Positions 24,801 through 37,124 of a stretch of DNA of 64,000 bases are shown here, one piece after another. The stretch's first letter is position 1. The number at the start of each line of letters is the position of its first letter. The notes beneath the pieces are model-generated. The model saw nothing but the letters and a program-made list of their open reading frames with translations, was not told the DNA's origin and ran no database searches. This DNA comes from Aristolochia californica. Its lineage: Eukaryota; Streptophyta; Magnoliopsida; Piperales; Aristolochiaceae. Location of the stretch: assembly GCA_029961685.1 (NCBI GenBank), contig JARWKL010000015.1, forward strand, positions 15,126,801 to 15,190,800, given 5' to 3'. The translations under genes and the position numbers were made by a program.

Positions 24801-27800
24801 CAGCAATTGTGCATTTCCATTTTGGATGTTCATATTTTTTTTGAGATCCAAACTTGAGCTTTCACTCTCACATTTTTCGCGTAAACAAAAAAGATATAAG
24901 GCAAATAGTTTGGAACAAAATGAAAATTTTAGAGTTCATGTGTACAAAAAATTTGAAAACTACATAATAAAAGTTAGTGAAGAAAACTATTTCACACACT
25001 AAAAATGAACTCCAAAATCAATGTTAGGGAAATTCCACTTGTAAAACCCCCTAATAATAGCTTGGTGGAATTTTATATGAAAGAAACTTCAAAATGATCC
25101 TCACATGTTTTAAGTGTGGTGGATATGCATGCCACAAACATGTTGAGGATCCAAGTGGCCTAATGATCCATAAATTTCAAGAAGTAGAAAAAATTAAATT
25201 CTCAAGTTAACGTGTGGTTGGATATTTACCAGAGCCAAACAACCAACTTTTGGCCTATCCTTAAAATCACAGATACTTTTGGAATTATCTCTCTCAGATT
25301 TTGTCTATTTCCATTTTGGATGTTCAATTTTTTTTTGAGGTCGAAACTTGAGTTTTCACTCTCCCATTTTTCTCGTAACCAAAAAAGATATAAGGCAAAT
25401 AGATCGCAACGAAATGAAAATTTTAGAGTTCATGTGTACAAAAAAATTTGAAAACTATATAATAAATGTAAGAGAAGAAAACTATTTCACGCACTACAAA
25501 TGAACTCCAAAATGCAGATTTGGGAAATTCCACTAGTACAACCCCCTAATAATAGCTTGGTGGAATTTTATAGGAAAGAGACTTCTAACTGATCCTAAAA
25601 TGTTTTAAGTGTGGTGGATATGCATGCCACAAATATGTTGAGGATGCAAGTGGCCTAATAATCAAAAAATTTCAAGGAGTAGAAAAAATTAAATTCTCAA
25701 GTTAACGTGTGGATGGATATTTTACTGGAGCCAAACAACCAACTTTTTGCCTATCCTTAAAAATGATAGATACTTTTTGGAATTATCTCTCTCAGCATTT
25801 GTGCATTTCCATTTTGGATGTTCGAATTTTTTTTTCAGATCCAAACTTTTGTTTTCACTCTCCCATTTTTCTCGTAAACAAAAAAGATATAAGGCAAATA
25901 CATCGCAACAAAGTGAAAATTTTAGAGTTCATGTGTGCAAAAAAAATTGAAAACTATACTTAAAATTTAAGTGAAGAAAATTATTTCATGCACTAAAAAT
26001 GAACTTCAAAATCGATGTTTGGGAAATTCCACTAGTACAACGCCCTAATAATAGCTTGGTGGAATTTTATAGGAATGAGACTTCTAACCGATCCTAACAT
26101 GTTTTAATTGTGGTGGATATGCATGCCACAAACATGTTGAGGATGCAAGTGGCCTAATGATCCAAAAATTTCAAGGAGTAGAAAAAATTAAATTCTCAAG
26201 TTAATGTGTGGTTGGATATTTACCTGAGTCAAAACCCCCCACTTTTTGCCTATCCTTAAAAATCACAGATACTTTTTGGAATTATCTCTCTCAGCATTTG
26301 TGCATTTCCATTTTGGATATTCAATTTTTTTTTCCAGATCCAACCTCGAGTTTTGACTCTCCTATTTTTCTCAAAAATAATAAAGATATAAGGCAAACAG
26401 ATCGCAACAAAATGAAAATTTTAGACTTCATGTGTGCAAAAAAATTTGAAAACTATATAAAAAATTTAAGTGAAGAAAATTATTTCACACACTAAAAATG
26501 AACTTCAAAATCGATGTTTCGGAAATTCCACTAGTACAACGCCCTAATTATAGCTTGGTGGAATTTTATCGGAAAGAGACTTCTAACTGATCCTAACATG
26601 TTTTAAGTGTGGTGGATATGCTTGCCACAAACAAGTTGAGGATGCAAGTGGCCTAAAGATACAAAAATTTCAAGGAGTAGAAAAAATTAAATTCTCAAGT
26701 TCACGTGTGGTTGGATATTACAAGAGCCAAACAACCCACTTTTTGCCTATCCTTAAAAATCACAGACACTTTTTGGAATTATCTCTGTCGGGATTTGTGC
26801 ATTTCCATTTTGGATGTTCAAATTTTTTTTCAGATCCAAACTTGAGTTTTCATTCTCCCATTTTTCTCGTAAACAAAAAAGATATAAGGCAAACAGATCG
26901 CAACAAAATGAAAATTTTAGGGTTCATGTGTGCAAAAAAAATTGAAAACTATATAATAAATGTAAGTGAAGAAAATTATTTCATGCACTAAAAATGAACT
27001 CTAAAATCCATGTTTGGGAAATTCCACTAGTAGAACCCCCTAATAATAGCTTAGTGGAATTTTATTGGAAAGCTTCTAACTGATCCTAACATGTTTCAAG
27101 TGCGGTGGATATGTATGCCACAAACATGTTGAGGATGCAAGTGGCCTAATGATCCAAAAACTTCAAGGAGTAGAAAAAATTAAAATCTAAAGTTAATGTG
27201 TGGTTGGATATTTACCAGAGCCAAGCAACCCACTTTTTTTCTATCCTTAAAATTCACTGATACTTTTTGGAAATATCTCTCTCAGCATTTGTGCATTTCC
27301 AATTTGGATATTCAAATTTTTTTTAAGATCCAAACTTGAGTTTTCACTCTCCCATTTTTCTCTTAAACAAAAAAGATATAAGGCAAATAGATCACAACAA
27401 AATGAAAAGTTTAGAGTTCATGCGTGCAAAAAAAATTGAAAACTATGTAATAAATGTAAGTGAAGAAAATTATTTCACGCACTAAAAATGAACTCCAAAA
27501 TCCATGTTGGGAAATTCCACTATTACCCCTAATATAGCTTGGTGGAATTTTATAGGAAAGAGACTTCTAACTGATCCTAACATGTTTTAAATGTGGTGGA
27601 TATGCATACCACAAACATGTTGAGGATGCAAGTGGCCTAATGATCCAAAAATTTTAAGGAGTAGAAAAAATTAAATTCTTAAGTTAACGTGTGGTTACCA
27701 GAGCCAAACAACCCACTTTTTTCCAATCCTTAAAAATCATAGATACTTTTTGGAATTATCTCTCTCAGCAATTGTGCATTTCCATTTTGGATGTTCAAAT

Positions 27801-28178
27801 TTTTTTTCAGATCCAAACTTGATTTTTCACTCTCCCATTTTTCTCGTAAACAAAAAAGATATAAGGTAAACAGATCGCAACAAAATGAAAATTTTAGAGT
27901 TCATGTGTGCAAAAGAATTTGAAAACTATATAATAAATGTAGGTGAAGAAAATTATTTCACGCACTAAATATGAACTCCGAAATCCATGTTTGGGAAATT
28001 CCACTAGTACAACCCCCTAATAATTGCTTGGTGGAATTTTATAGGAAAGAGACTTCTAACTGATCCTATCATGTTTTAAATGTGGTGGATATGCATGCCA
28101 CAAATATGTTGAGGATGCAAGTGGCCTAATGATCCAAAAATTTCTAGTAGAAAAAATTAAATTCTCAAGTTAACGTGT
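18802..28178 (+). repeat. Arm A block A3: about 495-bp monomers
   Basis: Anchors are 18802, 19287, 19782, 20279, 20773, 21270, 21754, 22249, 22738, 23233, 23729, 24224, 24720, 25216, 25711, 26210, 26709, 27202 and 27693. Linked states are: AACTCCAAAATCCATG (8 bp lost against AAAGTTTTGTTATCC), ACTATATAATAAATG (TA gained), GCCACAAACATG, and AAGTGGCCTAATG. Higher-order signs: 18802 and 21270 share CCAATCTTTAGTTT and a shortened AATAAATAGAAAATT. Monomers 19782 and 21754 share CCCACTAATAAT and CCTATCATG. Monomers 19287 and 20279 share TTAACAAAAATATATAAGG. Monomers 25711 and 26210 share AAAATCGATG and ACAACGCCC. The 27693 monomer lacks about 7 bp after its anchor. Confidence 0.88.
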
Positions 28179-28304
28179 GGTAGGATATTAACTAGAGCCA
28201 AACAACCCACTTTTTGCCTATCCATAAAAATCACATATACTTATTTGAATTATCTCTTTCAGCATTTTTGCATTTCCGTTTTCGAAGTTCAAATTTTTTT
28301 TTCA
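28179..28304 (+). repeat. Last, truncated arm-A monomer
   Basis: Begins GTGTGGTAGGATATTAAC and follows the A consensus through GCATTTTTGCATTTCCG to the long T run and TTCAA near 28,304, where monomer sequence stops. It is more diverged than typical neighbours (TTCGAAGTTC for TTGGATGTTC). Confidence 0.88.
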
Positions 28305-28330
28305 AAAATTCTCAAGTTAACGATTATTTT
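28303..28330. other. Orientation-switch junction between arms A and B
   Basis: Arm A sequence ends in the T run plus CAA. A 17-base patch AAATTCTCAAGTTAACG (28,306-28,322), which is the + oriented monomer start, follows. The next bases, ATTTTGTTGTGATCG from about 28,326, are in B orientation and lie in the middle of a B monomer. So two joins sit within about 25 bp: an internal A deletion of about 385 bp, then an inversion join. No target-site duplication or mobile element is visible. Confidence 0.85.
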
Positions 28331-28436
28331 GTTGTGATCGTTTTGTTTACGAGAAAAGTGGGACATGCTTGAATTTGAAAAGTATCTCTGATTTTGAAGG
28401 ATAGGCAAAAAGTGGGTTGTTTGGCACGGGTAAATA
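28323..28436 (-). repeat. First, doubly truncated arm-B monomer
   Basis: It starts mid-monomer at the junction. It then lacks about 60 bp: GAATTTGAAAAGTATCTCTG joins what are normally two separate motifs, removing the segment with TTGAACATCCAAAATGG and GCTGAGAGAGATAATTCC. A run of A residues is present at both original flanks. Confidence 0.82.
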
Positions 28437-31400
28437 TCCTACCACACGTTAACTTGAGAATTTAATTTTTTCTACTCCTTGAAATTTTTGGATCATTAGA
28501 TCATTTGCATCTTCAACATCTTTTATGCATGCATACCCACCACTTTTAAAACCTATTAGAATCAATTGAAATCTCTTTCTTATAAAATTCCACCAAGCTA
28601 TTAGGGGTTGTACTAGTGGAATTCCAAACATGGATAACAAAACTTTGGAGTTCATTTTTAGTGCATGAAATAATTTTCTTCACTTACGTTTATTATAGTT
28701 TTCAATTTGTTTTGCATACATGAACTCAAAAATTTTCATTTTGTTCTGAACGTTTTGTATACGAGCAAAGTGGGACAATTTTGGATTTAAAAAAAAATTG
28801 AACATCCAAGATGGAAATGCACAAATGCTGAGAGAGATAATTCAGAAAAAGTATCTCTGATTTGGAAGGATAGGCAAAAAGTGGGTTGTTTGGCTCTGGT
28901 AAATATCCAACCACATGTTAACTTGAGAATTTAATTTTCCCTACTCCTTGAAATTTTTGGATCATTAGGTCATTTGCATCTTCAACATGTTTCATGCATG
29001 CATACCCACCACATTTAAAACATGTTAGGATCAATTAGAAATCTCCCTCTTATACAATTCCACCAAGCTATTAGGGGTTGTACAAGTGGAATTTCCCGAA
29101 CGTGGATAACAAAACTTTGGAGTTTATTTTTAGTGCAAGAAATAATTTTCTTCACTTAAATTTATTATAGTTTTCAATTTTTTTGCTTACATGAACTCTA
29201 AAATTTTCATTTAGTTGTGCTCATTTTGTTTACGAGAAAAGTGGGACAAGTTTGGATTTGAAAACAAATTGAACACCCAAAATGGAAAACCACAAATGCT
29301 GAGAGAGATAATTCCAAAAAGTATCTCTGATTTTGAAGGATAGACAAAAAGTGGGTTGTTTGGCTTTGGTAAATATCCAACCACACGCTTGAGAATTTAA
29401 TTTTTTCTACTCCTTGAAATTTCTGAATCATTAGGTCATTTGCATCTTCAATATGTTTCTGGCATGCATACCCACCACATTTAAAACATGTTAGGATCAA
29501 TTAGAAATCTCTTTCTTATAAAATTCCACCAAGCTATTTGGGGTTGTACTAGTGGAATTTCCCAAACATGGATAACAAAACTTTGGAGTTCATTTTAAGT
29601 GAGTGAAATAATTTTCTTAACTTACATTTATTATAGTTTTCAAAATTTTTTGCATACATGAACTCTTAAATTTTCATTTTGTTGTGATCGTTTTGTTTAC
29701 GAGGAAAATGGGACAAGTTTGGATTTGAAAAAAATTTGAACATCCAAAATGAAAACGTACAAATGCTGAGAGAGATAATTCAAAAAAGTGTCTCTGATTT
29801 TGAAGGAGAGGCAAAATGTGGGTTGTTTGGCCTTGGTAAATATCCAACCACACGTTAATTTGAGAATTTAATTTTTTCTACTCCTTGAAATTTTTGGATC
29901 ATTAGGTCAAATGCATCTTCAACATATTTCTGGCATGCATACCCACCACATTTAAAACATGTTAGTATCTATTAGAAATCTCTTTCTTATAAAATTCCAC
30001 CAAGCTATTAGGTGTTGTACTAGTGGAATTTCCCTAACATGGATAACAAACTTTGGAGTTCATTTTTAGTGAGTGAAATAATTTTCTTAACTTACATTTA
30101 TTATAGTTTTCAAATTTTTTTGCATACATGAACACTAAAATTTTCATTTTGTTGTGATCGTTTTGTTTATGAGAAAAGTGGGACAAGTTTGCATTTGAAA
30201 AAAAATTGAACATCCAAAATGGAAACGTATAAATGCTGAGAGAGATAATTCCAAAAAGTGTCTATGATTTTGTAGGATAGGCAAAATGTGGGTTGTTTGG
30301 CCCTGGTAAAATATCCAACCACACGTTAACTTGAGAATTTAATTTTTTCTACTCCTTGAAATTTTTAGATCATTAGGTCATTTGCATCTTCAACATGTTT
30401 CTGGTATGCATACCCACCACATTTAAAACATGTTAGGATCTATAAGAAATCTCTTTCTTAAAAAATTCCACCAAGCTATTTGGGGTTATACAAGTGGAAT
30501 TTCCCAAACATGGATGACAAAACTTGGAAGTTCATTTTTAGTGCGTGAAATAATTTTCTTCACTTACATTTATTATAGTTTTCAAATTTTTTTGCATACA
30601 TGAACTTTAAAATTTTCATTTTGTTGTGATCGTTTTGTTTACGAGAAAAGTGGGACAAGTTTGGATTTGAAAAAAAAAATTGAACATCCAAAAGGGAAAG
30701 GCACACATGCAGAGAGAGATAATTCCAAAAAGTATCTCTGATTTTGAATGATAGGTAAAAAGTGAGTTGTTTGGCTCTGGTAAAAATATCCAACCACACG
30801 TTAACTTGAGAATTTAATTTTTTGTACTCCTTGAAATTTTTTTATCATTAGGTCATTTGCATCTTCAACATGTTTTTGGCATGCTTACCCACCACATTTA
30901 AAACATGTTAGGATCAATTAGAAATCTCTTTCACATAAAATTCCACCAAGTTATTTGGGGTTGTACTAGTGGAATTTCCCAAACATGGCTAACAAAACTT
31001 TGGATTTCATTTTAGTGCGTTAAATAAATTTTTTCGCTCACATTTATTATAGATTTCAAATTTTTTTGCATACATGAACTCTAAAATTTTCATTTTGTTG
31101 GGATCGTTTTGTTTACGAGAAAAATGGGACAAGTTTGGATTTGAAAAAAAATTGAACATCCAAAATGGAAACGTACAAATGCTGAGAGAGATAATTCCAA
31201 AAGTGTCTCTGATTTTGAAGGATAGGGAAAATGTGGGTTGTTTGGCCTTGGTAAATATCCAACCGCATGTTAACTTGAGAATTTAATTTTTTCTACTCCT
31301 TGAAATTTTTGGATCATTAGGTCATTATCATCTTCAACATGTTTTTGGCATGCATACCCACCACATTTAAAACATGTTAGGATCTATTAGAAATCTCCTT

Positions 31401-34400
31401 CATATAAAATTCCACCAAGCTATTAGGGGTTGTACTAGTTGAATTTCCCAAACATGTATAACAAAACTTTGGAGTTCATTTGTAGTACGTGAAATTATTT
31501 TCTTCACTTACATTTATTATAGTTTTCAAATTTGTTTGCATACATGAACTCCTAAATTTTCATTTTTTTGTGATCATTTTGTTTATGAGAAAAGTGGGAC
31601 AAGTTTGGATTTGAAAAAAAAAAATTGAACATCAAAAATGGAAAGGATCAAATGCTGAGAGTGATAATTCCAAAAAGTATCTCTGATTTTGAACGATGGG
31701 TAAAAAGTGGGTTGTTTGGCTCTGGTAAAAATCTCCAACCACACATTAACTTGAGAATTTAATTTTTTGTACTGCTTGAAATTTTTTTATCACTAGGTCA
31801 TTTGCATCTTCAACATGTTTTTGGCATGCTTACCCACCACATTTAAAACATGTTAGGATCAATTAGAAATCTCTTTCTTAAAAAATTCCACCAAGTTATT
31901 TGTGGTTGTACTAGTGGAATTTCCCAAACATGGATAACAAAACATTGGAGTTCATTTTTAGTGCATGAAATAATTTTCTTCACTTACATTTATTATAGTT
32001 CTCAAATTTTTTTGCATACATGAACTCTAAAATTTTTATTTTTTTGTGATCGTTTTGTTTACGAGAAAAGTGGGACAAGTTTTGATTTGAAAAAAAAAAT
32101 TGAACATCCAAAATGGGAAGGCACAAATGCTGAGAGAGATAATTCCAAAAAGTATCTCTGATTTTGAACGATAGGCAAAAAGTGGGTTGCTTTGCTCTGG
32201 TAAAAATATCCAACCACATGTTAACTTGAGAATTTAATTTTTTAAACTCCTTGAAATTTTTTGATCACTAGGCTATTTGCATCTTGAACATGTTTTTGGC
32301 ATGCTTACCCACCACATTTAAAACATGTTAGGATCAATTAAAAATCTCTTTCTTAAAATATTCCACCAAGTTATTTGGGGTTGTACTAGTGGAATTTCCA
32401 AAACATGGATAACAATACTTTGGAGTTCACTTTTAGCGCGTTAAATAATTTTTTTCACTTACATTTATTATAGATTTCAAATTTTTTAGCATACATGAAC
32501 TCTAAAATTTTCATTTTGTTGTGATCGTTTTGTTTATAAGAAATGTGGGGCAGGTTTGGATTTGAAAATCAATGGAACATCAAAAATGGAAATGCACAAA
32601 TGTTGAGAGAGATAATTCCAAAAAGTATCTCTAATTTTGAAGGATACGCAAAAAGTGGGGTTTTTGGCAATGGTAAATATCCAACCACATGTTAACTTGA
32701 GAATTTAATTTTTTCTGCTCATTGAAATTTTTGGATCATTAGGTCACTTGCATCCTCAACATGTTTCTGGCATGCATATCCACCACACTTAAAACATGTT
32801 CGGATCAGTTAGAAGTCTCTTTCCTCAAAAATTCCACCAAGCTATTATTAGGGGGTTGTACTAGTGGAATTTCCCAAACAAGGATAACAAAACTTTGGAG
32901 TTCATTTTTAGTGAGTGAAATAATTTTCTTAACTTACATTTATTATAGTTTTCAATTTTTTTTTGCATACATGAACTCTAAAATTTTCATTTTGTTGTGA
33001 TCGTTTTGTTCACGAGAAAAGTGGGACAAGTTTGGATTTGAAAATAATTGAACATCCAAAATGTAAACGTACAAATGCAAAGAGAGATAATTCCAAAAAG
33101 TGTCTATGATTTTGGAGGATAGGTAAAATGTGGGTTTTTTGGTATCCAACCACACATTAACTTGAGAGTTTAATTTTTTCTACTCCTTGAAATTTTTGGA
33201 TCATTAGGTCATTTGCATCTTCAACATGTTTCATGCATGCACACCCACCACATTTAAAAAATGTTAGTATCAATTAGAAATCTCTTTCTTATAAAATTCC
33301 ACCAAGCTATTAGGGGTTGTACTAGTGGAATTTCCCAAACATGGATAACAAAACTTTGGAGTTCATTTTTTAGTGCGTGAAATAATTTTGTTCACTTACA
33401 TTTATTATTGTTTTCAATTTTTTTTGCATACGTGAACTCTAAAATTTTCATTTTGCTGTGATCGTTTTTTTACGAGAAAAGTAGGACAAGTTTGGATTTG
33501 AAAAAAAATAGAACATCCAAAATGGAAATGCACAAATGCTGAGAAAGATAATTCCTAAAGTATCTCTGATTTTGAAGGATAGGCAAAAATTGGGTTGTTT
33601 GGCCATCGTTAATATCCAACCACACGTTAACTTGAGAATTAAAATTTTTCTGCTCCATGAAATTTTAGGATCATTAGGTCATTTGCATCTTCAACATGTT
33701 TCTAGCATGTACACCCACCACAGTTAAAACATGTTAGGATATATTAGAAATCACTTTCTTATAAAATTCCACCAAGCTATTAGGGTTTGTACTAGTGGAA
33801 TTTCAAAAACATAGATAACAAAACTTTGGAGTTCATTTTTAGAGCGTGAAATAATTTACTTCACTTGCATTTATTATAGTTTTCAATTTTTTTTGCATAC
33901 TTGAACTCTAAAATTTTCATTTTGTTGTGATCATTTTGTTTACAAGAAAAATGGGACAAGTTGTATTTGAAAAAAAAATTGAACATCCAGAATGGAAATT
34001 CACAAATTCTGAGAGAGATAATTCAAAAAATTATCTCTGATTTTGAAGGATAGGCAAAAAGTGGGTTGTTTGTCTCCGGTAAATATCCAACCACACGTTA
34101 ACTGGAGAAATTAATATTTTGTACTCCTTAAATTTTTTTGATAACTAGATCATTTGCATCTTCAACATGATTTTGGCATGCATACCCACCACATTTAAAA
34201 CATGTTAGGATCAATTAGAAAACTCTTTCTTATAAAATTCCACCAAGTTATTTGGGGTTGTACTAGTGGAATTTCCCAAACAAGGTTAACAAAACTTTGG
34301 AGTTCATTTTTACCGCGTTAAATAACTTTTTTCACTTACATTTATTATTGATTTCAATTGTTTTTGCATACATGAACTCTAAAATTTTCATTTTGTTGTG

Positions 34401-34557
34401 AACGTTTTGTTTACGAGAATAGTGGGACAAGTTGGATTTTTAAAAAAAATCCAACATCCAAAATGGAAATGCACAAATGCTGAGAGAGATAATTCAAATA
34501 AAGTATCTCTGATTTGGAAGTATAGGCAAAAAGTGGGTTGTTTGGCTCTGGTAAATA
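28437..34557 (-). repeat. Arm B monomers, first block
   Basis: Anchors are 28437, 28906, 29376, 29843, 30314, 30789, 31258, 31734, 32209, 32680, 33145, 33615, 34086 and 34558, spaced 465-476 bp. Subtype C monomers (30789, 31734, 32209) read GGTAAAAAT before the anchor, GAACGAT or GAATGAT, and often TTTTTTGTACT after it. The 33145 monomer lacks about 10 bp just before its anchor. The block also contains an arm-A-like patch near 32.8 kb. Confidence 0.9.
32735..32860 (-). repeat. Arm-A-like patch inside arm B
   Basis: On the minus strand this stretch reads AGCTATTATTAGGGGGTTGT in complement, i.e. the A state ACCCCCTAATAATAGC. It also has AGACTTCTAACTGATCC (A) rather than AGATTTCTAATTGATCC (B), GTGTGGTGGATATGC (A) rather than ATGTGGTGGGTATGC (B), and GAGGATGCAAGTGACC (A) rather than GAAGATGCAAATGACC (B). 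Both flanks return to B states. Four linked A-diagnostic states in about 125 bp make chance mutation unlikely. Confidence 0.85.
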
Positions 34558-34774
34558 TCCGACCACTAGTTAACTTGAGAATTTAATTTTCCCTACTCCT
34601 TGAAATTTTTGGATCATTAGGTCATTTGTTTACGAGAAAAGTGGGACAAGTTTGGATATGAAAAAAATTGAACACCCAAAATGGAAATGCACAAATGCAG
34701 AGAGAGATAATTCCAAAAAGTATCTCTGATTTTGAAGGATAGATAAAAAGTAGGTTGTTTGGCTCATGTAAATA
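34558..34774 (-). repeat. Truncated arm-B monomer (217 bp)
   Basis: GGATCATTAGGTCATTTG joins directly to TTTACGAGAAAAGTGGG near 34,628, removing about 253 bp. That missing part includes the dyad and the CCACTAGTACAACC region. TTTG is present at both original flanks, consistent with deletion at short homology. Confidence 0.9.
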
Positions 34775-37124
34775 TCCAACCACACGCTTGAGAATTTAAT
34801 TTTTTCTACTCCTTGAAAATTTTGGATCATTAGATCATTTGCATATTCAACATGTTTCTGGCATGAATACCCACCACATTTAAAACATGTTAGGATCAAT
34901 TAGAAATCTCTTTCTTATAAAATTCCACCAACCTATTAGGGGTTGTTCTAATAGAATTTCCCAAACATGGATAACAAAACTTTGGAGTTCATTTTTAGTG
35001 AGTGAAATAATTTTCTTAACATACATTTATTATAGTTTTCAATTTTTTTTGCATACATGAACCCTAAAATTTTCATTTAGTTGTGATCGTTTTATTTAGG
35101 AGAAAAGTGGGACAAGTTTGGATTTGAAAAACAATTGACCATCAACAATGTAAACGTACAAATGCTGAGAGAGATAATTCAAAAACGTATCGTAGATTTT
35201 GAAGGATAGGGAAAAATTGTGGGGTTGTTTGGCCGTGGTAAATATCCAACCACACGTTAACTTGAGATATTAGTTTTTTCTACTCCTAGAAATTTTTGGA
35301 TCATTAGGTCATTTGCATCTTCAATATGTTTCTAGCATGCATACCCACCACTTTTAAAATATGTTTGAATCAATTAGAAATCACTTTCTTATAAAATTCC
35401 ACCAAGCTATTAGGGGTTGTACTAGTGGAATTTCCAAAACATGGATAACAAAAATTTGGAGTTCATTTTTAGTGCGTGAAATAATTTTCATCACTTACAT
35501 TTATTATAGTTTTCAATTTTTTTTGCATGCATCAACTCTAAAATTTTTATTTTGTCGTGATCGTTTTGTTTACGAGAAAAGTGGGACAACTTAGATTTAA
35601 AAAAAATTGAACATCCAAAATGGAAATGCACAAATGCTGAGAGAGATAATTCCATAAAGTATCTCTGATTTTGAAGAATAGGCAAAAATTGGGTTGTTTG
35701 GCCATGGTAAATATACAACAACACGTTAACTTGAGAATTTAATTTTTTCCACTCGTTGAAATTTTTGGATCATTAGGTCATTTGCATCTTCAACAGGTTT
35801 CTGGCATGCACACCCAACACATTTAAAACATGTTACGATCTACAACAAATCTCTTTCTAATAAAAATTCCACCAAGCTATTAGGGTTCTACTAGTGCAAT
35901 TTCCCAAACATGGATAACAAAACTTTGGAGTTCATTTTTAGTGCGTGAAATAATTTTATTCACTTACATTTATTATAGTTTTCAAATTTTTTTGCATACA
36001 TGATCTCTAAAATTTTCATTTTTTTGTGATCGTTTTGTTTACAAGAAAAGTGGGACAAGTTTGGATTTGAAAAAAAATAGAACATCCAAAATGGAAACGC
36101 ACAATTGCTGAGAGAGATAATTCCAAAAAGTATCTCTGATTTTGAAGGATAGGAAAAAATGGGGTTGTTTGGCCATGTTAAATATCCAACCACACGTTAA
36201 CTTGAGAATTTAATTTTTTCTACTCCTTGAAATTTTTGGATCATTAGGTCATTTGCATCTTCAACATATTTCTGGCATGCACACCCACAACATTTAAAAC
36301 ATGTTAGGATTTATTAGAAATCTCTTTCTTTAAAATTCCACCGAGCTATTAGCGGTTGTACTAGTGGAATTTCCTAAACATGGATAACAAAACTTTGGAA
36401 TTCATTTTTAGAGCATGAAATAATTTTATTCACTTACATTTAATATATTTTTCAAATTTTTTTGCATACATGAACTCTAAAATTTTTATTTTGTTGTGAT
36501 CATTTTGATTACGAGAAAAGTGGGACAAGTTTGGACTTGAAAAAAAAATTGAACAACCAAAATGGAAATTCAAAAATGCTAAGAGAGATAATTCCAAAAA
36601 TTATCTCTGATTTTGAAGGATAGGCAAAAAGTGGGTTGTTTGGCTCAGGTAAATATCCAACCACACGTTAACTTGAGAATTTAATTTTTTCTACTCGGAA
36701 TTTTTGGGTCATTAGGTCATTTGCATCTTCAACATGTTTCTGGCATGCATACCCACCACATTTAAAAAATGTCAGTATCAATTAGAAATCTCTTTGTCTT
36801 AAAATTCCATCATGCTATTAGGGGTTGTACTAGTGGAATTTCCCAAACATGGATAACAAAACTTATGAGTTCATTTTTAGTGAGTGAAATAATTTTCTTA
36901 AATTACATTTATTATAGTTTTCAAAATTTTTTGCTTACATGAACTCTAAAGTTTTCGTTTTGTTGTGATCATTTTGTTCACGAGAAAAGTGGGACAAGTT
37001 TGGATTTTAAAAAAAAATTGAACCTCGAAAATGGAGACGTACAAACGCTGAGAGAGATAATTCCAAAAAGTATCTCTGATTTTGAAGGATAGGCAAAAAG
37101 TGGGGGTTTTGGCTTAGGTAAATA
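34775..37124 (-). repeat. Arm B monomers, second block
   Basis: Anchors 34775, 35245, 35714, 36185, 36656 and 37125, spaced 469-471 bp. Ordinary B monomers. Some have GGCCATGG before the anchor and others GGCTCAGG. Near 36,697 the TCCTTGAAATT motif is shortened to TCGGAATT. Similar TCGAAATT losses recur at about 39,157, 47,598, 60,727 and 61,197, so that short form is a heritable variant. Confidence 0.9.

Larger units (their letters stand above)
1..28304 (+). repeat. Satellite array, arm A (about 503/495-bp monomer, + orientation)
   Basis: Uninterrupted head-to-tail tandem array. I anchored monomers on the conserved motif GGTTGGA, which follows GTTAACGTGT, and found 56 anchors from 494 to 28,179. 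Spacing is mostly 499-505 bp up to 16.5 kb and mostly 484-499 bp from 18.8 kb on. Landmarks in order within a monomer are: GTTAACGTGTGGTTGGA, AACAACCCACTTTTTGCC, CTCTCTCAGCATTTGTGCA, a T8 tract, CTCCCATTTTTCTCGTAAAC, GATATAAGGCAAATAGATC, TTAGAGTTCATGTGTGC, CCACTAGTACAACCCCC, a 43-bp dyad, and TTTCAAGGAGTAGAAAAAATT. Base composition is strongly AT-rich with many A and T runs. No gene, transposon or other sequence class interrupts it. The family is not one I can name. A centromeric or heterochromatic role is inference from array form only. Confidence 0.97.

Noticed and set aside
27515..27600. Possible second arm-B patch in arm A near the junction (ACCCCTAATATAGC, GTTTTAAATG)
   Set aside because: Only two weak states match, and both motifs vary elsewhere in arm A, so a simple small deletion plus a common substitution explains it.
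28260..28440. Transposon insertion at the arm junction
   Set aside because: All bases near the junction can be assigned to the monomer in one or the other orientation. There are no terminal repeats, target duplication or foreign sequence.
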